Shown here piece after piece: positions 17,138 through 26,354 of a stretch of 64,000 nucleotides of DNA. The stretch spans positions 248,001 to 312,000 of the forward strand of contig NZ_JBHTHA010000036.1 of assembly GCF_042676385.1 (NCBI RefSeq). The letters run 5' to 3'. The translations under genes were made by a program, and so were the position numbers. The notes beneath the pieces were generated by a model. It worked only from the letters and a program-made list of their open reading frames with translations. It was not told the origin of the DNA and searched no databases. Each line of letters starts with the position of its first letter. Position 1 is the stretch's first letter. The stretch comes from Paenibacillus_E sp042676385 (GTDB lineage: Bacteria > Bacillota > Bacilli > Paenibacillales > NBRC-103111).

Positions 17138-19015
17138 TCATTTTGAAAGTGGGTACAAGTGGAAATCACAGCGATTCGACTTTTCCCATACATACTTCGT
17201 CAAGTCTACGCACATCTCATATAGCAGGAACGGCGTCATCAAATAGATCCCGTTAAAATACGGCATGGCCGCATCCAGCAGTTCTTTGGCGATTTCAACG
17301 CCCATCGCACGGCCCTCTTCTCCCTTGAGACCGTTCATGCGGCTCCTCACTTCATCCGACAATTGAATGCCGGGAACTTCATTATGAAGGTACTCCGCGT
17401 TCCCTCCGCTAGCCAGCGGTGCGATGCCGATGAAGATCGGGACATGAAGATGCTTGGTTGCTTCGTAGATTTGCTCGATTAATTTTGCGTCGTAAACAGG
17501 CTGTGTCATGATGTAATCGGCGCCCGCCTCGATTTTTCGCTCCAAACGCTGAACGGCTTTATCCAAATGCTTCACATTCGGGTTAAATGCAGCGCCGACA
17601 ACGAAGTTCGCTTTCTGTTTCAGCGGCTTGCCGGAGAAAGCGATCCCTTCGTTGAGCTGCTTAATCATGCGGATGATCTCGAATGAAGTGAGATCGTACA
17701 CCGATTTGGATCCGGGCAAATCGCCGAACTTGGCAGGATCGCCGGTTACGGCCAGCACATGATCAATGCCCAGCGCGTGAAGGCCCATGAGATGGGACTG
17801 GGTCCCTATCATGTTGCGGTCACGGCACGCGATATGGATCAGCGGACGCGCGCTTAAGCGTTCCTGCACGAGGTAGCCGAGCGCAAGGTTGCTCATGCGC
17901 GTCACAGCGAGCGAATTGTCGGCCATCGTAATGGCGTCGACATGAGCGTCCTGCAGTGCTTTCGACCCCTGCATGAATTTATCGATGTCGAGATCCCGCG
18001 GGGGATCCAGCTCGACGATGACGGTTTTGCGCTGCTTCACGATGTCCAGCAGCGTTGGTTTGGCCGCCGGCGGCGCAGGCTTAGCCGGCTCCGGCTCGCT
18101 CACGCGCACCGCTTGCGGGTGCGCGTCGGCGGCGCCTAGCGCCGCCGGGACGTAGCCGCTGAGCGCCTTGGCGACAGCGGCGATGTGCTCCGGCGTCGTG
18201 CCGCAGCAGCCGCCGATGAGGCGCGCGCCTAAACGCGCGAAGCGCAGCGCGCTCTCGGCGAAGTACTCCGGCGTCGCCGCATACGTGTACTGCCCGTCGA
18301 CGTAGTCGGGCAGCCCCGCGTTCGGGAACGCCGAGAACGGCACGCCGGCGAGCGGCGTCAGCTTCTCCATTGAGCGGAGAATCCCGTTCGGGCCGACGCG
18401 GCAGTTGAAGCCGATCACGTCCGCACCTGAGTCGCGCAGCCGCTCGAAAGCCTCCTGCAGCGGCACGCCGTCCTGCGTGCTGCCTGTCCCTTCATTTGCA
18501 AATTGGCAAATGACCGGCAAGCTGCTCATGCTGCGGATAATCCGCAGCGCTAGCTGCAGTTCTTCCAGATCGTAAAACGTCTCCAACAGCAGCCCGTCCA
18601 CCGGGGAGTCAAGCAAGACGCCGATCTGTTCACGAAGCGATTGCTCCACATCGGCGGTGCGTACATTTTTACGCTTCCCTGCACGTATAGAGCCGATTGC
18701 GCCAACCACATAAGCATCGTTACCTACTGCTTTCCGTGCCAGTTCTACTCCTGCCCGGTTGATCGCTTCAACATCGCTCTCGAGCCCATACTTCGATAGC
18801 TTTTCACGATTCGCCGAAAAAGTATTCGTTTCAATAAGACGAGCACCTGCCTCAAAATAGCGGCGGTGCACGCCTTCCACCGTTTCCGGTCGCAATAAAT
18901 TCAATTCTTCATAGGAAATGCCGACGGGAAATCCCATCTGATATAAATAAGTCCCCATAGCGCCGTCGCCGGTCAAAATTTCCTGCTGAAGCGCCGTGCG
19001 AAGATCCGATTTCAT
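17138..19015 (-). CDS. bifunctional homocysteine S-methyltransferase / methylenetetrahydrofolate reductase
   Basis: 625 aa, YitJ-like fusion. The N-terminal homocysteine methyltransferase domain (about 1-290) carries the zinc cysteines in GFNCRVGP and GGCCGTTPEH. An Ala/Pro-rich linker (about 295-320) leads to a MetF-like FAD domain (about 322-625) with IVELDPPRDLD and AVTGDPAKFGD. It would methylate homocysteine and reduce methylene-THF. ATG at 19015 with GGGGAG 6 bases upstream; a GTG at 19033 has none. The 80-base upstream gap is too short for an S-box riboswitch. Bases about 17950-18480, covering the linker and zinc site, are much richer in G+C than the rest. Confidence 0.93.
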   Translation of the reverse strand: MKSDLRTALQQEILTGDGAMGTYLYQMGFPVGISYEELNLLRPETVEGVHRRYFEAGARLIETNTFSANREKLSKYGLESDVEAINRAGVELARKAVGNDAYVVGAIGSIRAGKRKNVRTADVEQSLREQIGVLLDSPVDGLLLETFYDLEELQLALRIIRSMSSLPVICQFANEGTGSTQDGVPLQEAFERLRDSGADVIGFNCRVGPNGILRSMEKLTPLAGVPFSAFPNAGLPDYVDGQYTYAATPEYFAESALRFARLGARLIGGCCGTTPEHIAAVAKALSGYVPAALGAADAHPQAVRVSEPEPAKPAPPAAKPTLLDIVKQRKTVIVELDPPRDLDIDKFMQGSKALQDAHVDAITMADNSLAVTRMSNLALGYLVQERLSARPLIHIACRDRNMIGTQSHLMGLHALGIDHVLAVTGDPAKFGDLPGSKSVYDLTSFEIIRMIKQLNEGIAFSGKPLKQKANFVVGAAFNPNVKHLDKAVQRLERKIEAGADYIMTQPVYDAKLIEQIYEATKHLHVPIFIGIAPLASGGNAEYLHNEVPGIQLSDEVRSRMNGLKGEEGRAMGVEIAKELLDAAMPYFNGIYLMTPFLLYEMCVDLTKYVWEKSNRCDFHLYPLSK

Positions 19016-19117
19016 GATAAACTCCCCACCCACTAAAAATGTAGTTTTACTGTATCACAAAACCAGGCTGATATTAAGGTGAACGTTTATCAATTTTTTT
19101 TATACTTAAAACTCGAT

Positions 19118-19948
19118 CTAAAGCGTTCCCTTAAACACTTCTTCCGCAGGTCCTGTCATGTAGACGTGATTATCCGCTTCATCCCATTCGATGAAAAGAT
19201 CTCCGCCTTTCAGCGAGACCGTGGCCTTGCGGTCCGTCAACCCGTTCAAAACCGATGAAACGAGAGTCGCGCACGCTCCTGTTCCACAAGCCAAAGTCGG
19301 TCCCGCTCCTCTTTCCCAAACACGCATGTCCGTATGCTCGCGATTGGTCACGGTTACGAATTCGACATTGGTTTTACGGGGAAATAACGGATGAACTTCC
19401 AGCTTAGGCCCCCATGCGGCAAGATCGAAGTTCACCGCGTCATCCACGTAGATTACACAATGCGGATTACCCATGGAAACAGCTGTGAATCGGAATTGCC
19501 GTCCTTCCACTTCAATCGGGTAATCAATCACTTCCGCCTGGTCGATCGTCGTCGGCACTTGAAGGCCGCCCAAGATCGGCTGTCCCATATCGACGCGAAC
19601 CGTCGCCACTTTGCCGTTTCGAACGTTCAGCTGCACTTTTTGCACACCCGCGCCCAATGTCTCGACGGTAATTTCTTCTTTATCGGATAATCCATAATCG
19701 AATACATATTTGGAGACACAGCGGATCGCATTTCCGCATTGCTCCGCCTCGGAGCCGTCGGAATTGATAATACGCATTTTGAAATCGGCATTTTCGGAAG
19801 GAAGAATAAAAACTAAACCATCGGCTCCGATGCCAAAGAAACGATTACAGTATCGGATTGCAAGTTGATCCACACCGGCAGGCAGTTCTTTCTCTCCGGC
19901 TACAACGATAAAATCATTGCCAAGTCCGTGCATTTTTGTGAAATTCAT
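19118..19948 (-). CDS. dapF: diaminopimelate epimerase
   Basis: 276 aa. Converts LL- to meso-diaminopimelate for lysine and peptidoglycan. Both catalytic cysteines are in place: EQCGNAIRC near residue 75 and ACGTGACAT near 222, with MHGLGNDFIV at the N-terminus. ATG at 19948 fits homologue N-termini (MNFTKMHG); a GTG at 19960 overlaps the GGAG site. It is inserted, with the preceding methyltransferase gene, between the Ca-ATPase and yicC, which are adjacent neighbours in the B. subtilis arrangement. Confidence 0.96.
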   Translation of the reverse strand: MNFTKMHGLGNDFIVVAGEKELPAGVDQLAIRYCNRFFGIGADGLVFILPSENADFKMRIINSDGSEAEQCGNAIRCVSKYVFDYGLSDKEEITVETLGAGVQKVQLNVRNGKVATVRVDMGQPILGGLQVPTTIDQAEVIDYPIEVEGRQFRFTAVSMGNPHCVIYVDDAVNFDLAAWGPKLEVHPLFPRKTNVEFVTVTNREHTDMRVWERGAGPTLACGTGACATLVSSVLNGLTDRKATVSLKGGDLFIEWDEADNHVYMTGPAEEVFKGTL

Positions 19949-20032
19949 TGTAATCAGCACTCCAAATAAGTGTTTTAGCCCTTATCATAGCGTAAAACGC
20001 CAAATATGCATAGTGTTTCGGGCGTAAAAAAT

Positions 20033-20133
20033 CCCCCAAAAGTGACCCTTAACCTTCGAAGCATATACCGATTACTTTTGGGGGAGCCCCCGTTTATCCA
20101 CAAAATTGTGCTTCGCATAATTTCCTATACAGC
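20033..20133 (-). repeat. structured intergenic element, copy A (5' of dapF)
   Basis: On the minus strand it starts after the ATPase terminator, continues to GGGGGCTCCCCC, and ends in CCCCCAAAAGT paired with ACTTTTGGGGG (20074-20084 with 20033-20043) followed by ATTTTTT. The last stem is a plausible terminator, and the upstream GGGGG could pair with the same CCCCC instead. About 100 bp are closely similar to copy B at 38687-38779. Confidence 0.8.
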
Positions 20134-20174
20134 AAAAAAAGCCGAAGTCCACCCTAAGGCTGCTTTCGGCTTTT
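20134..20174 (-). terminator. terminator of the Ca-ATPase gene
   Basis: On the minus strand, AAAGCCGAA and TTCGGCTTT flank a 20-base loop, followed by TTTTTTT. Confidence 0.82.
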
Positions 20175-20184
20175 GTAAATTCAT

Positions 20185-22989
20185 CTATCTGAAACTTGGT
20201 TTTGAATTAAATGAAACGGAACGAGGGCGTTTGTTTTTTTTCGGCGACAGCACACTGCCAAGTCCCATCAAGAATGTCGGGATGCCAGCAGCTACCAGAA
20301 CGAGAATCCATTCTTTCCATCCGAGAGGTACGGTTTTGAAGATCGGTTGCAATTGCTCAACATACATAACGGCAAGCATCAGTATGAGCGAAGAAAGTAC
20401 AGCGAAAACCAAATATTTATTTTGAATGGGATTGCGGTGGAAAATGGAGCGTGAGCTGCGGCAATCGAACACGTGAATGAGCTGCGCCATAACGAGTGTT
20501 GCGAAAGCAACGCTTTGCGCTCTAAGCAGCGTCTCTGCATCGTCAGGATTGCTCCTGAGGATGAACCAAAAGGCGCCAAGCGTACACACGCCAATCAGAA
20601 TACCGCGAGAAATGATTTTCCAACCCAACCGTCTTGCAAAAATGTTTTCTTTCGCTGAACGCGGCATCTGCTGCATCAAATCCTTCTCGGCCTGATCGAC
20701 ACCGAGCGCCATCGCTGGAAGTCCGTCTGTTACGAGGTTGACCCATAAAATTTGAATCGGCACGAGTGGTAGCGGCATGCCCGCCATCATCGCAATAAAC
20801 ATGGTCATAATTTCGCCGACGTTCGAGGCGAGTAAATAGCGTATGAATTTGCGGATATTTTCGTAAATGCCCCGCCCTTCTTCAATGGCGGCAACGATCG
20901 TTGAGAAGTTATCGTCACTCAAGACGAGGGAAGAGGCTTCTTTCGAAACGTCGGTTCCCGTAATCCCCATTGCAATGCCGATATCCGCCGCTTTGATCGC
21001 GGGCGCATCGTTGACGCCATCTCCTGTCATGGCAACGACATGGCCTTTGCGCTGCAGCGCCTTCACGATGCGAAGCTTATGTTCAGGCGATACCCGTGCG
21101 TAGACATAGATATCGTCGACTCTTGCTTCCAGCTCTTCATCCGACAGTTGTCCAAGCTGTTGTCCGCTCATGCTAATGCCGTTTGACGGAATCATCCCGA
21201 GCTGTTTGGCGATAGCTTCTGCCGTCGTTTGATGGTCCCCGGTGATCATGACCGTCTTGATTCCTGCCTTACGGCACTTGGATATCGCTTCCCTCACTTC
21301 TTTGCGAGGCGGATCGATCATGCCCGTTAAACCGATGAAAACAAGCCCATTTTCCACGTCGTCATATTCGTCATACCGATCGCTGCTCTTGAGATCCCGA
21401 TATGCAAGACCCAATACGCGCAGCGCATTTTTGGCCATACCTTCATTAGCAGCCATCACTTTCTGCTTTAGCGTCTGCGTAAACGGAATCACTTTACCAT
21501 CCCAAAGAATATAGCTGCAGTGCTGAAGCAGCACGTCCGGAGCCCCCTTGGTACAGGCCATGCGCCCTCCATCGTAGGAAACCAGTACGGACATCCGTTT
21601 TCGTTCGGAATCAAAAGGAAATTCCGCAATACGATTAAACTGCTCACTGAGTGTTTCGAATGTGATACCGCTTTTGGCGCTCAGTACGACCAGAGCACCT
21701 TCGGTCGGATCCCCTTTAATATTCCACAGCGACTCCGGTTCTTTGCCCTCTTTGCCGTCTTTGCCGTCTTTGCCTTTCTTCCGCTTCTGCTCCTGCTTCT
21801 CTTCCACTAACGTCGCATTGTTGCATAGGACGGAAACTTGCAGCAATTTGTGCAGCATTGGATTTTTGCGAATATCTGCACTTTGCCCCCCGACATGAAT
21901 GTCGCCAATCGGGGTATAACCGTCACCGGTCACTTCCATGACCTCGCCGCCCACCCACAGATGAGTAACGGTCATTTTATTCTGCGTTAATGTTCCTGTT
22001 TTATCGGAGCAAATGACGGACGCACAACCAAGCGTCTCCACAGAAGGAAGCTTGCGCACGATCGCTTTCCGCTTGATCATCCGCTGCACGCCAAGGGCGA
22101 GCGCGATAGTTACAATCGCAGGCAGGCCTTCAGGAATGGCCGCTACCGCCAAACTTACTCCGGCCAGGAACATGGCATATGGCGGTTGTCCATGCATAAT
22201 GCCTGCAACAACGACAAGAATCGTTAGAGCAATGGCAACGATGATAAGTATTTTCCCAAGTTGTTCCAGACGATGCTGCAGAGGCGTCTCCATGGATTCC
22301 GTATTTTGAATTAAATCTGCGATTTTACCCATTTCAGTGTCCATGCCCGTTCGTACGACAACGGCTTTGGCGGTTCCTCTGGCCACCATTGTTCCCATAA
22401 AGCCTAGATTGCGTTGATCTCCGAGCGGGATATCGGCATTCGGCAAAGCTTCCGTCATTTTGCTGACCGGAACAGATTCACCCGTAAGGGCTGACTCTTC
22501 GATATAAACGCCATTCGTTTCCAAAAATCGAATATCGGCCGGAACGCGGTCTCCGCTTTCAAGCATTATAATATCGCCTGGCACTAGATCACGAGCCGGT
22601 ATTTGATGAACTGCATTTTCCCTCCATACCTTCGCATTCGGGGCTGACAGCTCTTTAAGTGCACGTAAGGAACGCTCTGCCCGGAATTCCTGGACAAAGC
22701 CAAGAATACCGTTCATCATAATAATGATCACGATCGTGATGGCGTCCAAATATTCCCCAAGCAGCCCGGAAATGAGGGTGGCCCCCAATAAGACCAGCAC
22801 CATAAAATCTTTGAATTGATTCAGAAACAGCGTAATCGGGGAGACGCGCTGCCCTTCTGAAAGTTCGTTTCGGCCGACCTCAGCCTGCCGTTTCCAAGCT
22901 TCTTCCCAGGGCAGCCCTTGCTGCATGCTCACCTGCTGAGACTGCAAGACTTCCTCCGACGTCATCTGGTACCACTTGTTCTGACTCAT
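20185..22989 (-). CDS. yloB: P-type Ca2+-transporting ATPase (YloB type)
   Basis: 934 aa. SERCA-like P2A pump with about 10 membrane segments. TGES actuator motif LTGESVP near residue 168, the P4 helix motif AAIPEGLPA near 285, the phosphorylation site DKTGTLTQNK near 330, and TGDHQT and GDGVNDAP in the P domain. The acidic and Asn Ca ligands of M4-M6 (PEGLP, NVGE, NLVTDGLPA) are present. An odd Lys/Gly/Asp-rich insert, about residues 398-420, interrupts the nucleotide domain. In B. subtilis the homologue supports spore calcium or Mn/Ca homeostasis; cation choice here is inference. Confidence 0.94.
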   Translation of the reverse strand: MSQNKWYQMTSEEVLQSQQVSMQQGLPWEEAWKRQAEVGRNELSEGQRVSPITLFLNQFKDFMVLVLLGATLISGLLGEYLDAITIVIIIMMNGILGFVQEFRAERSLRALKELSAPNAKVWRENAVHQIPARDLVPGDIIMLESGDRVPADIRFLETNGVYIEESALTGESVPVSKMTEALPNADIPLGDQRNLGFMGTMVARGTAKAVVVRTGMDTEMGKIADLIQNTESMETPLQHRLEQLGKILIIVAIALTILVVVAGIMHGQPPYAMFLAGVSLAVAAIPEGLPAIVTIALALGVQRMIKRKAIVRKLPSVETLGCASVICSDKTGTLTQNKMTVTHLWVGGEVMEVTGDGYTPIGDIHVGGQSADIRKNPMLHKLLQVSVLCNNATLVEEKQEQKRKKGKDGKDGKEGKEPESLWNIKGDPTEGALVVLSAKSGITFETLSEQFNRIAEFPFDSERKRMSVLVSYDGGRMACTKGAPDVLLQHCSYILWDGKVIPFTQTLKQKVMAANEGMAKNALRVLGLAYRDLKSSDRYDEYDDVENGLVFIGLTGMIDPPRKEVREAISKCRKAGIKTVMITGDHQTTAEAIAKQLGMIPSNGISMSGQQLGQLSDEELEARVDDIYVYARVSPEHKLRIVKALQRKGHVVAMTGDGVNDAPAIKAADIGIAMGITGTDVSKEASSLVLSDDNFSTIVAAIEEGRGIYENIRKFIRYLLASNVGEIMTMFIAMMAGMPLPLVPIQILWVNLVTDGLPAMALGVDQAEKDLMQQMPRSAKENIFARRLGWKIISRGILIGVCTLGAFWFILRSNPDDAETLLRAQSVAFATLVMAQLIHVFDCRSSRSIFHRNPIQNKYLVFAVLSSLILMLAVMYVEQLQPIFKTVPLGWKEWILVLVAAGIPTFLMGLGSVLSPKKNKRPRSVSFNSKPSFR

Positions 22990-23192
22990 CCGCCCTTCTC
23001 CCTCCCAATTCCCACTTGATCTCGCCTTTCAAATTCATCATGGGTCAACCTCTATTACGTATTTGTATTCAGACAAGCCGGATAATATCACTTGAATCAT
23101 CTTTCGGCCCGAAATACACTTAAGTTTTTGCCAAAAGTATGGCATGATAGAAGTTAGCACGGTTTTCAACCTAGAATGGAGTTGTATGCATC

Positions 23193-24941
23193 ATGGCATT
23201 AGACGGACTTGTCCTTCATGCGATTGTTCACGAATTGCAAGCGTGTGTAGGAGGCCGAATTAATAAGATTCATCAGCCCACAGACAATGATGTCGTTCTG
23301 CAAATTAGAGCGCAAGGGCAAAATATTAAGCTTCTGCTTTCAGCGAATCCTACATATCCCAGGGTTCATGCTACCGAGCAACAATTTATGAATCCCGTAG
23401 AGGCACCTATGTTCTGCATGCTGCTTCGCAAGCATTTTGAGGGCGGTGTCATAGAAGCCGTAGAGCAAGTGGGCTTGGAGCGTATCCTTCGCATTCAGGT
23501 GCGCCACCGCGATGAATTGGGGGATATGAGCAGCAAAATCATCGTTATTGAAATTATGGGACGCCACAGCAATATCATTCTGATCGATCCGCTAACAGAC
23601 ACGATCATAGACGGCATTCATCATGTGACTCCATCTATCAGTTCTTACCGTATTGTGATGCCAGGAAGCAAATACGTATCGCCACCCGAACAGGATAAGC
23701 TGAATCCATTGCATGTGGATAGGGCAACATTTCTTAGCATCTTCGAAGCGCCTGCCTCAGAAGAGCCTGAGCAGCGAATTGTAGCTGCATTTAGCGGTTT
23801 AAGCCCTTTGATTGCAAAAGAAATTGTGTATCGAGGCCGAGTAAAAGCAAGCCACCATCATGGCGAGGCACTATTGCCATCGTTATGGCAAGCTTTCGAT
23901 GAAGTCATGGAATCCGCACGCCAGCACGCGTATGACCCGGTTATTGTGGAGCACACGGGAAGCAGCAAGCTTTTTTTTGCGATGACGCCTTTGACCCATC
24001 TTGAAGGGACTTCACTTTCATTCCCGACGGCCAGCGCTTGTTTGGAGCAATTTTACGGAGATAAAGCCGAAAGGGATACAGTCAAGCAGCGCGTAGCGGA
24101 TCTGCTCCGGTTTTTACAAAACGAGAAAAACAAAAATGTTAAGAAACTGGAAAAACTGCAAGAGACGGTGGAAGAATCAAAAGACGCAGACAAACACCGG
24201 ATTCTAGGGGAGCTGCTGAACGCTTCCCTTCATTCCATCAAAAAAGGCGATAAAGAGCTGGAAACGATCAATTATTACGACGAGGAACAAGCCTCGATCC
24301 GCATTCCGCTGGATCCGCTACTTTCGCCTTCGGAGAATGCCCAACGCTATTTTAAAAAATATACGAAAATGAAAAACAGCACAGCGATCGTGGAAGAACA
24401 AATCGAGCAAACCCATCAAGAAATCGCCTATTTAAACTTGCTCTTGCAGCAGCTTGGCGTAGCCTCCTTACAGGATGTTGAAGAAATTCGCGACGAATTG
24501 ATGGAACAAGGGTACTTGCGTGACCGCAACAAGAAACAGCGCAAGAAGAAAAAGCAGGATAAACCTGCATTAGCGTGTTATCTATCGAGTGATGGTACTC
24601 CGATCTATGTCGGTAAAAACAATACTCAGAATGAGTATTTAACGAACCGACTAGCCGGATCTATGGACACATGGCTGCACACGAAAGATATTCCTGGTTC
24701 CCACGTTGTTATTCGCAGCGACAGCTTTTCCGATGAAACACTTCTGGAAGCGGCGCAATTGGCCGCCTATTTCAGTCAGGCGAAGCAATCGAGCCAGGTT
24801 CCTGTCGATTATACGTTTATCAAACACGTTCATAAACCAAATGGCTCTAAACCCGGATTCGTCATTTATGTCAATCAAAAAACCGTTTACGTGACACCGG
24901 ATGAAAGCAAAATCAAGCAGATGAAAGTCACGGTGAAATAG
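23193..24941 (+). CDS. rqcH: Rqc2-type ribosome quality-control protein RqcH
   Basis: 582 aa, NFACT architecture: NFACT-N domain (about 1-210), HhH and coiled-coil region (about 290-440, highly charged), and a C-terminal NFACT-R domain containing KPGFVIYVNQKTVYV. RqcH binds stalled 50S subunits carrying peptidyl-tRNA and adds alanine tails that mark the chain for degradation. Older annotations call it fibronectin-binding protein. ATG start with GGAG 11 bases upstream. Divergent from the Ca-ATPase, as yloA is from yloB in B. subtilis. Confidence 0.95.
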   Translation: MALDGLVLHAIVHELQACVGGRINKIHQPTDNDVVLQIRAQGQNIKLLLSANPTYPRVHATEQQFMNPVEAPMFCMLLRKHFEGGVIEAVEQVGLERILRIQVRHRDELGDMSSKIIVIEIMGRHSNIILIDPLTDTIIDGIHHVTPSISSYRIVMPGSKYVSPPEQDKLNPLHVDRATFLSIFEAPASEEPEQRIVAAFSGLSPLIAKEIVYRGRVKASHHHGEALLPSLWQAFDEVMESARQHAYDPVIVEHTGSSKLFFAMTPLTHLEGTSLSFPTASACLEQFYGDKAERDTVKQRVADLLRFLQNEKNKNVKKLEKLQETVEESKDADKHRILGELLNASLHSIKKGDKELETINYYDEEQASIRIPLDPLLSPSENAQRYFKKYTKMKNSTAIVEEQIEQTHQEIAYLNLLLQQLGVASLQDVEEIRDELMEQGYLRDRNKKQRKKKKQDKPALACYLSSDGTPIYVGKNNTQNEYLTNRLAGSMDTWLHTKDIPGSHVVIRSDSFSDETLLEAAQLAAYFSQAKQSSQVPVDYTFIKHVHKPNGSKPGFVIYVNQKTVYVTPDESKIKQMKVTVK

Positions 24942-24942
24942 A

Positions 24943-24981
24943 AAAAAACAGCTCCTTGGCTTCTGGCAGGGGGCTGTTTTT
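24943..24981. terminator. bidirectional terminator rqcH/ugd
   Basis: AACAGCTCC pairs with GGGGCTGTT; A-run upstream and T-run downstream allow use by both convergent genes. Confidence 0.82.
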
Positions 24982-24997
24982 GCGTTCGTTTATCGGG

Positions 24998-26320
24998 TCA
25001 AATAACCATTTCAAGTTCATGAACCGCTCTGCCAATGGACAAATAAGTGAAACCTAACTTGCTCATTTCCTCCGGTTCGAACATATTTCTGCCATCGATA
25101 ATGATGGGCTGCTTGAGCAAATCTTTCACAACATTGTAATTCAATTGCCTTATCGGCTCCCACTCAGTCGCAATGACCATGGCATCTGCATGCTCGAGCG
25201 CATCATACGGATTCGTGTGCAAGCTCACATTGGATAGCAAATGTAAAGCGTGCCCTGTTGCAGCCGGATCATAGGCGGAAATGGTTGCGCCGAGCTTTTG
25301 TAAGGCAGCAATAATATCAAGCGCTGGAGCATCGCGAAGATCGTCCGTATTCGGCTTAAAGGACAGGCCCATGATGGCGATTCGCTTACCGTCCAAATCT
25401 CCTAACGTCCGTTGAATCTTGCTAACGAAGCGCTCCCGCTGCAGTTGATTGACTTCAATGACAGCACGCAAAATTTTGAAATCATAATCTACGTTCTGAG
25501 CAATTTTTAATTGCGCCCTCGTATCCTTAGGAAAGCAAGAACCCCCATAACCAATGCCCGCGTTCAAAAAATGAGGACCTATGCGGCGATCCAGCCCCAT
25601 TCCTTTCGCGACAAGCCGAACATCGGCTCCTACCTTTTCACATACATGAGCCATTTCATTGATGAAGGAAATTTTTGCCGCCAGAAATGCGTTCGACGCA
25701 TATTTGATAAGTTCAGCACTTTCACGGTCGGTCATGAGCAGTTCTGTTTGAATCGAGGCATGAATGGAAGCAATCCGAGCACCGGCTTCAGCATCTTTTG
25801 AGCCGATAACAATCCGGTCCGGGTGAAAAGTATCGTGAATCGCTGAACCCTCTCTCAGAAACTCAGGATTCGAGACAACGTGTATCTGAACATGCCGCGG
25901 CGCAAGCTCCCGAATTTGTTGTTCGACCCACCTTCCGGTACCTACGGGTACTGTGCTTTTCATCACAATAATCTTAGGGGAGGTCATATGGGGGAGCATG
26001 CTTGCAATGACGCTGCGAACCTGTGACATATCCACATCACCACTGTCTAAAGTAGGCGTCCCGACAGCAATGATAATGACATCAGAAACCCTCACAGCTT
26101 CATCCAAATGAGAAGTAAAAGAAAGGTGGCCAGTGCGCAAATTGGCAGCGACTAGTTCGTGTAAGCCAGGTTCAAAAATGGGGATGTCGGCTTGCTGCAG
26201 CCGTACGATTTTGTGCTCATCGCGATCGACACAAATGACTTGATGCCCCATCGCTGCATAGCAGGTGCCCGAAACTAACCCTACATAACCTGTACCTATA
26301 ACCGCAATGCGTTCGACCAT
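24998..26320 (-). CDS. UDP-glucose 6-dehydrogenase
   Basis: 440 aa. Oxidises UDP-glucose to UDP-glucuronate with NAD for surface polysaccharides. N-terminal Rossmann motif IGTGYVGLVSG at residues 8-18, and the catalytic Cys in GYGGSCFPKDT near 262. ATG with GGGAGGTAGG. The gene for its substrate maker, galU, lies 34 bp upstream on the same strand, so the pair forms a two-step route from glucose 1-phosphate to UDP-glucuronate. No glycosyltransferase genes are adjacent. Confidence 0.95.
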   Translation of the reverse strand: MVERIAVIGTGYVGLVSGTCYAAMGHQVICVDRDEHKIVRLQQADIPIFEPGLHELVAANLRTGHLSFTSHLDEAVRVSDVIIIAVGTPTLDSGDVDMSQVRSVIASMLPHMTSPKIIVMKSTVPVGTGRWVEQQIRELAPRHVQIHVVSNPEFLREGSAIHDTFHPDRIVIGSKDAEAGARIASIHASIQTELLMTDRESAELIKYASNAFLAAKISFINEMAHVCEKVGADVRLVAKGMGLDRRIGPHFLNAGIGYGGSCFPKDTRAQLKIAQNVDYDFKILRAVIEVNQLQRERFVSKIQRTLGDLDGKRIAIMGLSFKPNTDDLRDAPALDIIAALQKLGATISAYDPAATGHALHLLSNVSLHTNPYDALEHADAMVIATEWEPIRQLNYNVVKDLLKQPIIIDGRNMFEPEEMSKLGFTYLSIGRAVHELEMVI

Positions 26321-26354
26321 CCTATCCTACCTCCCAAGTTTCAATCCTGCTTCT

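Noticed and set aside
18055..18160. GC-rich plus-strand frames inside the methyltransferase/MTHFR gene
   Set aside because: They are antisense shadows of the Ala/Pro-rich linker, lack ribosome-binding sites and show no domain.
19016..19117. Possible S-box (SAM-I) riboswitch before the methyltransferase/MTHFR gene
   Set aside because: The intergenic space is about 100 bases and shows none of the conserved S-box helices or a terminator.
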